NCBI GenBank assembly: GCA_019671005.1
Contig: CM033714.1
Coordinates: 88,217,909-88,281,908, forward strand
DNA length: 64,000 nt
Origin: Hibiscus mutabilis
Lineage: Eukaryota; Streptophyta; Magnoliopsida; Malvales; Malvaceae
Direction: 5' to 3'
The notes under the pieces are model-generated. The model made no database searches and had not been told where the DNA came from. It saw only the letters and a list, made by a program, of their open reading frames with translations. Below, in pieces: positions 1 to 10,805 of this stretch; positions within the stretch are counted from its first letter, which is position 1; the number at the start of each line of letters is the position of its first letter. Both the position numbers and the translations under genes were made by a program.

Positions 1-550
1 TAAAAGTCTCTTACAATAATGCAAAGAAAAGCAGATACTTCCATCGATTTTAGCATACCAAAATTCAAAAACCTTCCTGAATCTCTTTGTCTCTATCCAA
101 ACGAGATGTTTTGCGGGGTGAAAAAGGAGTGGTGAGCGAATCAAGCTACCAGACAGATTGCTCTGCTACCCATATCTGATTACATCGGCAATCAACCATC
201 AACCGAGTGAGAATCTATCTTTCTAAGACCACCAACAAAACCATAATCAGAAATTAACGTCGTGAATATTTTTGTAAGAGCACCAACCGACCGCTAAGGT
301 ATGCTGAAAATCATGCCACAAGTACAGATGAAACGAACCACAAAAATTATCAAAGAAAATTGTGTCACAATGACAGAGGAAACGCGTGTCACAAAGGCAG
401 ATATTCTTATTAAAACATGAAAAAACAAAAAATAATAAATCCGACAGTCGACATCTAATACTAAAATTGATTGTTGACCATCAATTAAAGAAAATAAAAT
501 AAAATTACAGGCGACAGAAATTTAAAAAAATTTAAAAAAGAGCGTCTAGG
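1..550 (-). repeat. Dispersed repeat, copy 1 (cut by window edge)
   Basis: The reverse complement of this stretch aligns along its length with 12660-13165. Shared blocks include the stretch around 90-180 with the one at 13020-13090, and the one around 280-350 with 12855-12930. Identity is roughly three quarters by eye. No long open frame is present. It is probably a transposon remnant of a family I cannot name, and it continues off the left edge. Confidence 0.6.
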
Positions 551-669
551 TTAAAAAACCTTGAAAGTTAAATATGAGTTTGTCTACGTCTAACCATTCT
601 TTTAGTGTTATATTTATATATCTACAGTGTAATGGTTGTTAAGTAGCAACTAATAATCTTTAAAAGAGA

Positions 670-1965
670 TAAAATGCCCTATATTCCAATGAAGGGTCAA
701 ATTTGTCCATATAATAATTTGAAATGAGTAATATATTCTTATTATTTTTGGTAATTTTATCTTCAAAGTCAGTCAATTATAATAATGTTGCCTTTTGACT
801 GACGTTAACCGTTACAGTAATGACGTGATAGTTAACGGTAAAGTCAATCATGCAATTTTGCCCTCAGTTTATTTAGTTTTTGAATAAAATTAGATAAATA
901 ATGTAGTTTTTCGAGCTGAACTTTTACAAACATAATATATAAAAATCGATTAACAAATTGGTGTAAATATCCTTTGGGTCCCTAGTAATCATAAAAATAA
1001 GTAAAGTGAGAAATCTCACAAAAAATCAAAATATTCTTCATTTTTTAAAAAAAAATCCATAAACTTAATAAAAATAAATAAGATATTCAAAAAATTATTG
1101 AAAATAAAAACTATTAAAAAAATTAAAATGTGCTAGGAATTATAAAATGATAAAAATATAAATATAAATTTATAAAAATATTTATAGTATTAAAAATGAA
1201 CAATTTCATTAAAAAAAATTCGATTTTCTACATCAAACTGATACTCATTAATATTTAAAAATATGTTCAAGGAATATTAGTTGGCTTAGCATAACCAGAA
1301 ACAATTGAAGACTTTTTCAATAATTTTTATAAACATTTTGATTTTTTGATTTTTTTATATTTATAACTTTATATTTATGTTTTATCAATAGATGAAATTG
1401 TTTCATTTTTTAATACTTTGTAAATATTTTTAAATTTTATATTTATATTTTATTATTTTATAATTTCTAATACATTTTCATTTTTATATTAGTTTTATTT
1501 TCAATAATTTTTTTGAATATCTTATTTATTTTTATTAAGTTTATAGATTTTTTTAAAAAATAAAAAATATTTTGATTTTTTGTGAGAGTTTACACTTTGC
1601 TTATTTTTAAAATTATTAGGGACCCAAAGGATATTCACACTAATTTGTTATTCGATTTTTCATGTATTATGTTTGTAAAAGTTCAACTCGAAAAAATAAA
1701 TTATTTATCTAATTTTATTCAAAAACTAAATAAACTGAGGGCAAAATTGCTGCAATTGAATAACTTCGAGGGTAAAATTGTATGAATGACTTTAACGTTA
1801 ACTGCCACATCATCATTTTAACGGTCAATGTCGGTCAAAAGACAACATTACTGAAATTGACTGACTTTGAAGATAAAATTACTAAAAAAATTAAGAATAA
1901 CTTTGCTTATTTCAAATTATTATAGGGACAAATTTGACCATTTAGTCAAAAATAACAATATATTA
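670..1965. mobile_element. Large inverted-repeat (foldback) element
   Basis: The left arm (about 670-1250) is repeated as its reverse complement at about 1385-1965. For example GGTCAAATTTGTCC at 695 mirrors GGACAAATTTGACC ending at 1939, and the GGGTCCCTA/TAGGGACCC blocks near 980 and 1617 also mirror each other. Arms are about 550-580 bp around a spacer of about 135 bp. There is no coding capacity. I found no clear target-site duplication, so the outer ends are approximate. It is probably a non-autonomous DNA transposon of Mutator/foldback type. Confidence 0.7.
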
Positions 1966-2960
1966 TAATTTCATTTTTCTTTTAACTTTTTTGACTTTAT
2001 ATGCCAAAGTAATTAATTATTGTTTGGTTATTCATTATAAATGTCGTGTTTTGCACGATAAATAAATTGAATAGAGAAATACTTTTCGAGAAGAATAAAT
2101 ACTTCATCATTATACGAATTTATATAGTATAACAGACACATAATCAGAGGAAAATAAATAAATAAATAGAGATAAATGAGAGAATCCAGCTCAACTAACC
2201 TTCAAATCTCATTCCATTTTCAAGGCTTGAGCCTTGAGTTTCGGCTGTGTTTGTCGCTCTTCAGTTTCATATGCTACAATTTTTATACAATCTATAGATA
2301 TTTTTTAAAAATTAAAAATTTAAAATATTTAATCTCATATTTTTTTATGTTTCACCAATAACGTTATTAATCAAACTAAATTCAATCGATTCTATTAAAT
2401 TGTTATATGAATATCTTATAAAATTCTATTAAATTGTGTAATAATTTAGATATGATAAAATCATAAAAATATGTAAAATTAAATATATATATATATATAT
2501 AAATTATTGTATCTATTTATTGCTCAGCCTAAATTCTTAGGTTGTGAGAAAATTGTAGTGCCAAAATCAGGTGGTCTATTTATTAACCTTAGTAGTTATG
2601 TTAATCCTATTTAAATGTGTTATATTACATTTTGAAAGGGAGGATTTCACATGGATTGAATATCTTATAAAAAAGTTAATATCTGACAAATATTAACCAA
2701 TGAGATTAGTCTAAGTGGTAAATATGAGCAGAGTCAAAATTTAATTTGAGGTGTCATAATTTAAAATTTTTATGAATGAAATTTTTTAAGTATACAGAAA
2801 CAAACAATGGGTGTCAATTTCTTTTTAACGGGAGTTAATTTTCTTTTAAGATTGTCAATATTCATTTAAAGCTGTGTTAATTTTATTTTTAATATTATTT
2901 TATATTAAAATTGTAGGGGAAATTTTTAAAAAAAAAATTGGGTGTCACATGACACCCTTT
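1966..2960. other. Intergenic, no gene seen
   Basis: AT-rich sequence with a short (AT)n run at about 2484-2501 and no supported gene. A tRNA-like SINE head may lie near 2692-2750. Confidence 0.5.
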
Positions 2961-3376
2961 TGATAATGGTGGCTCCGCCCATGGTAGTAAGCAGCTTGGT
3001 ATTGCTTAAACATGTCTCGAGTTTAAATCTTTGTGTATGTAGAAAATACTTGTGGGGGGCTCACCCACCAAAATCAAATGTCTAATGCGGGTCGGTCTGA
3101 AATAAGCCTAACCATCTTTAAAAGCAATCTAACTATCTTTGTCTCAAACAAGCAACTTTTAATAAGGGTGACTCTGCCCATGGTAGTAAGCAGTTTGATA
3201 TCGCTTAAACATGTTTCGAGTTTAAATCTTTGTGTATGTAAAAATAATTTGTGGGTGACTTATCCACCAAAATTAGATGTATAGTGCGGGTCGGCCCGAA
3301 ATATTTTGAAAGGTTGAACAAGCCTAACCATCTTTAAAAGCAATCTAACTATCTTTGTCTCAAACAAGCAACTTTT
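2961..3376 (+). repeat. Tandem duplication, two ~200-bp units, SINE-like
   Basis: Unit 1 (2961-3160) and unit 2 (3161-3376) are direct repeats. Both carry CCCATGGTAGTAAGCAG, then a near-identical middle, and end in the same segment around ATCTTTGTCTCAAACAAGCA. Unit 2 has a short insertion (near 3301-3315). Each unit contains a tRNA-like segment also found at 11200 and 21655 on the other strand, so the duplicated material looks like a SINE plus flank. Confidence 0.75.
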
Positions 3377-3939
3377 GATTAGGTCATGGACCACCCCAAG
3401 CTCTCATTTATTACGGCTTTGCTAACCCGTAACCAAAATATCCTCATTGCTCAACTGTTTTTCCTCCTTCAGATTACTATGGACGGTCCACATTAACCCA
3501 CATAATCTGCCTCATTAATAATCTAGATTCTACCAACAAAATTATTAGCAAGTTATAGCTACCCTATTAAATTCCCCTACCCTCTCAATCCACCTCTCAA
3601 TCCACCATTAAGTTCAATCATTTTTATGAAACTCCATTCATATTACTTCAATTCGAGCCTACGTGTTACATATAAGCATGTGTCTAATGTGCATTATGTT
3701 TTAATTGATTTAAATTTTTTAATAGTCTAAATGTGATTACAATGTAGTATATGTTAATGCATATTCTTAACTCTTTGACTTTGCACACACTTTGTAAACA
3801 AAGCGATTGAACCCGAGTCTCTTAGGATGAAAATCGTCCGTTTTTTCTACTGGGACCACTTGTTGGGTTCTAATTAATTTAATACTTAATAAGTTAGGGT
3901 TTTGATTTGAGTTATGTTTTTCTTAGGGAATTTATTTTA
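3377..3939. other. Intergenic, no gene seen
   Basis: AT-rich sequence between the tandem duplication and the MITE at 3940. It holds no open frame with recognisable protein similarity. Confidence 0.4.
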
Positions 3940-4305
3940 GGGAAATTATACCATGCACTGGCGGTGGAAAATATTTTATTTCTACAAGTTCTCTAATTTT
4001 AGGGTTATGGATTTAGTTTATGGTTCATAGTTTATGGGTTTAAGTTTAGCGTTAGAATTTAGGGACTGTGGTTTGAATTTAGAGTTTAGCGTTAGAATTT
4101 AGGGGTTATAGGTAAAAACCTAAATCCCTACTATATTACCCTAAAAATTAAATCCTAATCTCTAAACCTTAAACCCTAACACTAAACCCTAAATTCTAAC
4201 TACAAACCCTAAATTATAAACCCCTAAACTGAATACTTAACCCCTAAAATTAGGGCGTTTGTGAAAATAAAATATTTTCACTGCCGGTGCATTGTTTATT
4301 TTCCC
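3940..4305. mobile_element. Foldback MITE with perfect 9-bp target duplication
   Basis: The element starts GGGAAATTATACC and ends in the diverged reverse complement AATAAACAATGCACC...(read from the other strand). It is flanked on both sides by TTTATTTTA (3931-3939 and 4306-4314). The whole 366 bp folds on itself. The interior consists of degenerate TTTAGGG/CCCTAAA-like words in opposite orientation in the two halves. A 9-bp duplication with long terminal inverted repeats is typical of Mutator-like non-autonomous elements. It encodes no protein. Confidence 0.85.
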
Positions 4306-4735
4306 TTTATTTTAATTGATTTATAAATTAAGCATCATTGTAATTTAGAAAAATTATAAACTCAATACATAATTTCTAAAATTAGAGATTTTTTAGGATT
4401 TCTAATGGTTCTTTTAAAAATTTTATTACATGCGAAATGTTTTAATTGTCATGTGACTTTTTTTAATTGTAATAGCAAAGAGGTACCGTGTTAAAGAAAA
4501 TGATGATATATGAGCAAACTGATGAAAAAGTAGTACACGAGCATGCAAAACTGTGAATTAACCTAAAATATAAGGGGGAAAGTGATACTTAGGCTATTAT
4601 ATAGTTGGCTTGTGTCTCAAGGTGAGAACTTAATTTAAAAATAACGCTGTGATGAATAATTATAAATTTGAAACATGAATCTATATTAGACATGAACGAT
4701 TATACTGAAAAAAATAGACATGAACCACTAAAAAT

Positions 4736-5039
4736 GGGTAAATTGCATTATTTCATCACTGAACTTTTTCCTCCCTACTTTTTCCTCCCTCTTATTTTAG
4801 TCAGTGAAGTTTTAAAATATCAATTTAATTATTAAACTTTTCAAATTGTTTTGGCCACTCTATCATTAAATACTTAACTATGTTATGACTGAACATTTGT
4901 CTTTTAAATTTTAGAAAATGGCCCCAAAACTTTCTTCATTTTTTATTAAAATACTTAGTTTTAAACTTCCTTTGATTTATCGACAATGGAGCAACTTCTT
5001 CCAAATTCGTATGGCGGGGAGGTGGAGAAGGAGAAGACG

Positions 5040-5083
<44 letters not shown>

Positions 5084-5567
5084 TGATTCCGCATTGACTT
5101 GATGATGATGATTGTAGATCAGAGTGATTTGGAGATTCACGAATTTTGGTTTTGGAGTTGAATTTCACGAGTTTTAGAGAGATTTTAGAAAAAATTAAAC
5201 TAATAAAGTGGAACGGGATGATGGGACGAGATCATTGGAGTCTTGAATTGTCAAAGAAGACACCAAAAAATGGTGATTCCGATGCCAATATGACACATAG
5301 ATGAAGCAATAAAAGTTTCTTCTTTACGAGAAGAAGATAAAATCAAAAAAGAAAAAAAAAATATGCGCACAACATGTGGCTTTCACATCAAAAAAACAAT
5401 CCATCTCAGCACATGTGGCTGCCACATCACCCTCGCATATCTGATTTAAGGCACGAATGATCAAAGCATGAATAATTTGAAAATTCAGATACCAAATTAA
5501 AAAATAAACCTGAGTGGTCAAATTAGGAGCGAAAAGAAAGTTTAGCGGTTAATTTTGTAATTTACCC
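4736..5567. mobile_element. Mutator-like MITE with imperfect 9-bp target duplication
   Basis: The ends are inverted: GGGTAAATTGCA at 4736 against TTTGTAATTTACCC ending at 5567. Similarity continues inward for about 70 bp with gaps. Flanks are ACTAAAAAT and AAGAAAAAT (7 of 9 bases equal). A long (AT)n microsatellite at about 5043-5081 lies inside. No coding region. Confidence 0.6.
5043..5081. repeat. (AT)n microsatellite
   Basis: About 19 uninterrupted AT dinucleotides inside the MITE at 4736-5567. Confidence 0.9.
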
Positions 5568-5758
5568 AAGAAAAATTGGGTAGAGCCTTAATTATATATA
5601 GTACCACTAGAGTATACTTAAAAAGTCATTTGGCCTTGAAATATTATATTCTTCTCTTTCACCAGGCTTCAACTTCGGATCTCGAGCATTGTTTAGAAAT
5701 TAGAGATCTACTAAGCTTAGCTAACAGAAGACAAGCACATCAGTTGCAGACATACAAA

Positions 5759-6512
5759 ATGTCGAGGGACAGTAATGGCTACGAGCTTCAGCATCATCAG
5801 AAAGGTCTCCAAATCAAGCAAGAAGACAAGTTCTTCTGCAGGCTCATGTCCAAAGAAACTTCAATGGCCAACTCTTCCTGCAGGGTCTACTACGGCGGAG
5901 CTTCGGGTGCTGTTCCCTTCATGTGGGAATCTCACCCCGGAACCCCCAAACACCCTTCATCGGACACCGCCATTCCTCCTCTCACTCCACCACCTTCCTA
6001 TTATTCCTCTTTCAACTCAAAATCTAAGCATAAAAAGGGCTTCAAACCCACCCTTTTGACCTCCATATTCCCCAGGGCTTTCCCTTCTTCTTCACGCTGC
6101 TCTTCATCATCTTTATCGTCATGGTCATCGCTGCATGATTCTGGTTCTTCACCATTGCCTAACTCTTCGATGAACCGGAAACTGTTTCATCGGCAAATGA
6201 GCTGTTTTTCATGTTCGAGGTCGCCGGTTCATAGCTGCATGGATGATGATGATGAAGAGGAAGATGAAGGGCTTGGATCACCAACTTCGACATTGTGTTT
6301 TGGGGTTAAACCCTGGAATCCGAATGGGTTAAAAGGACAAGGTACTAGTAATTAATTCAATCAAACACCTTCAGCTTCCAAATGTTCTTAATCTGTGGAT
6401 TTGGTTTTGGTGTGTTTCAGATGTTGCAAAATCTAATGCAGGTTGTGAAAAAAATAATGATTGTTATGATGTTTATGTAGCTTGTGTAAACATTTCAATA
6501 AAATTATATTAA
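5759..6512 (+). CDS. DUF688-like plant protein, probably two exons
   Basis: A serine-rich, basic plant protein of unknown function. The start is the ATG at 5759; the open frame further upstream is not protein-like. The motif VPFMWESHPGTPK, near residues 60-75, followed by a proline-rich stretch (IPPLTPPPSYY), is the hallmark I associate with DUF688-type proteins. Then come a Ser-rich segment, a Cys-containing FSCSRSP motif and an acidic run of Asp and Glu. Read as one exon it stops at 6355 (198 aa). A good donor after 6341 (CAAG|GTACTA) and a strong acceptor before 6421 (TTTCAG|AT) give an in-frame second exon to 6512 (224 aa, ending VNISIKLY), which I prefer. AATAAA at 6497 would then overlap the last codons. 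Function unknown; gene call confident, 3' end less so. Confidence 0.75.
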
Positions 6513-8104
6513 TGGCTAATCTACTTACTGTGTTTTCCAATTTAATATCGTTTTAACTAATGTTATTACACTATTGAAAAAATTAACGCTACTACACTGT
6601 TTAACATCAGTTTTTTAATATAGATATTCAGTTTTTAGAGTTTTATATAAAAATACATTTCCCCCACACTTCTCCTACCTAGCTTTCATGGCTGTTCACG
6701 TGGTAGTTTGGTCTTCAATGAAAATGAATATTTCTTACATAAAAAAAAAAAAACTTTTTCTTGACAAATTAATGACATTAAATGTCCATGCGGGATGCTT
6801 TATTTACTGTATAGATTTGCGTTCACTGTCTACTTTTTTACATAGCATCAAATTAATAAAAAAAAGATGCCCCACAAGGTTCAGTGTGATCATAGAATGC
6901 ATTGCACTGTCAATAAAATATGATTTAATTGAAAAGTGAGAAAACAAATTTAAGCTAATTGAATTTAATTGTTTAAATTTGAGTAAGTTGATTTTTTTTA
7001 AAATTCTAATACACAAGTAGCATAAATTTTAGTTTATAATGCTTGTTAGATTTATGGTTTATAGTGTTAGTTTAGAGTTTAAAATATAGAGGCTTAAATT
7101 ATAAATTTAAAATTTATAATTTAAGGTTAAAGTTTAAATGAATTCTAAATTTTTTTTAAAAAAATTGTATAATATTATTTTACACAACTTATATATAAAA
7201 ATATAAATTTTTTAAATTTTGGGCACATTGGCCTCTCTCAAGTCTTAACAAAAATACAAAAAATGGTATTTTTGCCTTATATTGTTTTGAAAGAGGAAAT
7301 GTTAAATTATATAAAATTCTCTAAAAAACTATAAACTGTTAAATTAAGAAAAAAACCTTCCAAAATAATAATTTTGAACCCTTAAACTAAATTATTAAAT
7401 CAAAAGTATCATACTATAATATACTTGTTTTTGCCTTATATTGTTTTGAAAAGTTTTCAAATATATATGGTCTTAAATTTACTTACTCTCGTATAGAATT
7501 TAGTCTCACTGTACGAGAATTTTTTAGTATAATTCTTGGTATTTGATTCATCAGTTGATATGAATGTTTTTAATTTTATTTTTTAAAGTTTAACTCAAAC
7601 AAATTTATGTGATTTGACTTAAACTTCATTTCACTCGGCTCTGACTTAAAAAATTAAAATTAAATTAATATAATAAAATATGACTCGTTAACTATTTTTT
7701 TTATTTGATTCGATCGAGAGTTCACTCATATTTCTAACGAGAGAATTTATATTTGATTCTTCAAAATGACATTATTGAAAGAAACGGTCACAACTCACAA
7801 ACCTCAAAAAAATTAATTTCCATAAATCGTAAAAAAAACGTTTAATAAATTTTAATTATTAAGAAAATAATAAAAAAAAGTTACAAATTTAATTCAATTA
7901 ATTTATAATTCAATGTGACAAATGGTTAAAAAAAAGGAGAAGGGAGAACGTGAGCTCGTGGGCTCATCATTAATATCCCATGTTCGGTTATTGTCACCTT
8001 TAATACCCTAATCATTTAATGGGCTAAACTATTTAGTTCCAGAAAATAATACCAATATTTGTCGGTGTTTCACAGCAAGTTCTCACCGGACGCCTTTCCA
8101 CGTG
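6513..8104. other. Intergenic, no gene seen; one MITE-like remnant
   Basis: AT-rich. At about 6995-7222 a degenerate inverted repeat with TTTAGGG-like words resembles the MITEs at 22731 and 42767, but its ends are too decayed to place. Confidence 0.4.
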
Positions 8105-8612
8105 CATTTAGGGTAAGCGCTCGATCGAGATGAGTCGAGTAAATTTTTTTTAAATTATTTTAGTTAACGCGTCATATTTTATAACTCAAACTTTATTTGA
8201 AATATTTTTGATTTGAGTCGAGTTTATGAAATTCGAGTCGAGTCGAGTCAAGTTTTTGAGTTCCTATACAAATTTTATTGTAATTATTTATCATGTTATA
8301 GTACAGTTTGATTTCAATTTAAACGACTTTCTCTGATCATATAAGATATGAATATATATTTCTTCATTTTTTTTTCATATGTGCATATATTTCTTCATAT
8401 TTTTTATATCGTGTATATATATCAGGAAAAATTGAAGGACTTGACTCGAACTTAAAAATCAATCCACTAATTATAAAATTTCGAGTTATATTCGAATTTT
8501 TATTTTACAAATCAAACTTTATTTGAAATTTTTTTGAGTTGAGTTTATGAAATTTAGAGTCGAATTGAAAATTTTTATTTTTTTCAAGTCGAGTCGAGCT
8601 TTGCTCACTCCT
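8105..8612. mobile_element. hAT-like non-autonomous element
   Basis: The left end TAGGGTAAGCGCTCGATCGAG is an imperfect reverse complement of the right end, which reads GTCGAGCTTTGCTCACTCCTA. Inside are repeated GAGTCGAGT words and two parallel segments (8180-8250 and 8505-8560). A related fragment lies at about 30560-30700. No coding region. The hAT assignment rests on the TIR style only, since I did not find a clear 8-bp duplication. Confidence 0.5.
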
Positions 8613-9318
8613 ACCTACATCGCTGATGAGTTTTGAGTGTGCCTATTTGTGAGCATTATGTGCATAGACATACAAGGGAGTGCTTAGGGACCACAAATGG
8701 GATGGGCGGGTGTGGATATCTCTCCTTATATTTGTACTCACTTGAAATTTTCATATTTACCACTTACTCATTCTTTATGGTGGATACAATTTTCAATTTC
8801 ACACCCGCTCACGCGGGTACATTTTTATATCCATCTCTGAATTCGACCCGACATAAATATTCTTTTTTTTCATTTTTATTGAATAAAATAGGGGGCTAAT
8901 TGAAAAAATTACATATAGAGAGGATATTATAATAATTATTTATTTTTATTAGATAAAATAGAGAGCTAATTAAACTCTTATTTTGGGTCGAATATTTTTC
9001 ACTATAAACACAAACCTGACTCGAGCTTTTTTAAAAAGAAATCCCCTAATCTTCTCGAGTTAGGTCGAACTCGTCTGGTCAGGATCAAATGACCATCCCT
9101 AATTATTAATAACATGCAAAAACTTGAAAGAAAGAAAGAAAGAAAGAAATAGGAATAATTCTAATTCCATTACTTTTTTTAGCACAATCTCTCATAAACA
9201 AGACCTTAGCCATTGAACAATTATGGAAGAAATCAAACATAAAAAACACTCAGAACCTATTTCAGAATCTTAACTGACACAAACAAACAACCGCTTCAAG
9301 GAAACAAAATTCCCACTT
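8613..9318. other. Intergenic, repeat fragments and a (GAAA)n tract
   Basis: Holds another repeat fragment (8690-8850, with CACCCGCTCACGCGGGT, a small hairpin) and a (GAAA)n microsatellite at 9126-9149. No gene seen up to the 3' end of the peroxidase gene. Confidence 0.4.
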
Positions 9319-9324
9319 TTTATT
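9319..9324 (-). terminator. Poly(A) signal of the peroxidase gene
   Basis: AATAAA on the minus strand, about 50 bp beyond the stop codon. Confidence 0.45.
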
Positions 9325-9372
9325 TTCTTCTACACTCCATAGGCAAAAGCACATCAATAACCCCATCATGTA

Positions 9373-10684
9373 TTAGTTCACCCTTCTGCAGTTCTTCCTC
9401 ACCTCTCCGCTTGATCCTGTAAGGGGACTAATGTCTCCCATCTTGATCATTGCCGCAACGAAATCCGAGTTGAATGTGCTCGGGTTGTTACCGTAATCAC
9501 GAACGATTGAATCCGTGGATCCGCCGTTGAACAACTGTTGATCGGAGTGGAGAAGTCCTCTGTTATTGACTAGGTTCTTGAAGTAATTGTTGTCGAATGA
9601 TGTGGGAGTTTGGACATCAAGGGGTGCCAAATTATTGTCCCCTGAGCCCGTTGCTCTTGGGCAGTTTCTTTGCCTTGTTTGAGCAAAGGAAGCGTCAATG
9701 TTGCTCTCGTTGTATATGCGAGCCCTGAATGATGTGCACCTTGCTTGTCCAATTGTGTGTGCCCCTGAACACTTGAGACTGTTAGGATACGGGTTTAACT
9801 ATTGGATACAAGTATATTCAATACTATGTCCAAATATGTATTCGACACGGGTCAAAAATAAAGAGTTCGAATATCATAATATCATACGACTATGTAGTTG
9901 TAGTAGAGGGAACAAACCAGATAAAGCAACCAAGTCCCTGGTGGAAAGTCCAAGAGCATTGAACCGGGAAATGAGCTGGTTCAAGTTCGAAGTCGGCTGA
10001 GGAATGCCGTTATTAGCCGCGGACTGGCTAGCAGTTCTTGCATCTCGTCTTCCAAGTTTCACATTCCAGCTGGGTCCTCCCATCTACAGATCACAAAACA
10101 GGGTATTCTCTAAATTACTTGCTCACTAAGATCCTAGCAGTTATGGCCAAGATATGTTGAGGACTTACAATTTCAACAGAGTCTCTAGCAGCAATGGCCA
10201 AGATATCCGCACAAGACACTACACCAGGGCAAGCATTCTCAACTGCGGATTTGATATTGTCGACGACATCGAATCCACGAGCTGAGTTTCGATTCGGGTT
10301 AGCGTTTTTCTCTCCGGTGAATGACGAGGTGTCGTCGAGTAGCAATGATCCGTCACATCCCTATCATGATAAATCAAGGTACATATTGATTAGTTACCTA
10401 CCACCAAGTCAAATCCATTAGGATAGGTATCATAATATAAAGGTCAATCCGGTCGGTTTCCTTTGATACATTACATTGACAAAGCAGTCATGGAAGAATA
10501 ATCTTAGCAGAGAAGCACCAATACGGGCCTCTTTGTTGACAGCAGACCTGACGGTGGATTTGACAGTGGAAAGCAAGTTTGAGCATGATTTTGAGTAAAA
10601 ATTGGTCGAGAGTTGAGCATTGCTTCTTCCCAATACAACCGCAAGGAGAAGCAATGTCAAACAAAACTTGGAAAAACAAGCCAT
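9373..10684 (-). CDS. Class III secretory peroxidase (PRX52-like)
   Basis: A secreted haem peroxidase that oxidises phenolics with H2O2 in the cell wall (lignin and stress roles in the family). Exons on the minus strand: 10684-10475, 10360-10169, 10083-9918 and 9764-9373. The middle exons are 192 and 166 bp, the classic sizes for this family, and all junctions are GT-AG. The product is 319 aa. It has a signal peptide (about residues 1-23, cut before QLST), the distal site RLFFHDCF (Arg61, His65), GCDGSLLLDD calcium and haem-pocket residues, and the proximal haem ligand in VALSGAHTIGQ (His192). The C-terminus is KMGDISPLTGSSGEVRKNC. The start is the ATG at 10684; the frame is open further upstream but has no ATG there. 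From memory it closely resembles Arabidopsis At5g05340. The protein looks intact. Confidence 0.93.
9775..9865. repeat. Dispersed GACACGGGTA-type repeat in peroxidase intron 3
   Basis: The intron contains GGATACGGGTTTAACTATTG and ATTCGACACGGGTC. The same type of segment occurs near 32950, 35500, 36650, 52200 and 53430. It is a short interspersed repeat of unknown class that sits in introns and gene flanks. Confidence 0.4.
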
Positions 10685-10764
10685 TTTAGTTTTAAGCAAC
10701 AAACACTGGAAAATTTGTATTTGCTTAATTTTGGCTTGGGAACAAAGTGTGCCAAACCCATGGC

Positions 10765-10772
10765 TTTATATA
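10765..10772 (-). promoter_or_regulatory. TATA box of the peroxidase gene
   Basis: TATATAAA on the minus strand, about 80 bp upstream of the ATG at 10684, with a plausible transcription start some 30 bp further on. Confidence 0.6.
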
Positions 10773-10805
10773 CACAAAATTTTCTCCACCCTCATTGAAA
10801 GCTAG

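Noticed and set aside
3940..4305. Interstitial telomere repeat
   Set aside because: TTTAGGG words are degenerate, inverted about a centre, and enclosed by transposon ends with a 9-bp target duplication.
9570..9752. 60-codon open frame within peroxidase exon 4
   Set aside because: It is an out-of-frame reading of the exon that encodes AHTIGQARCTSFRARIYN in the true frame.
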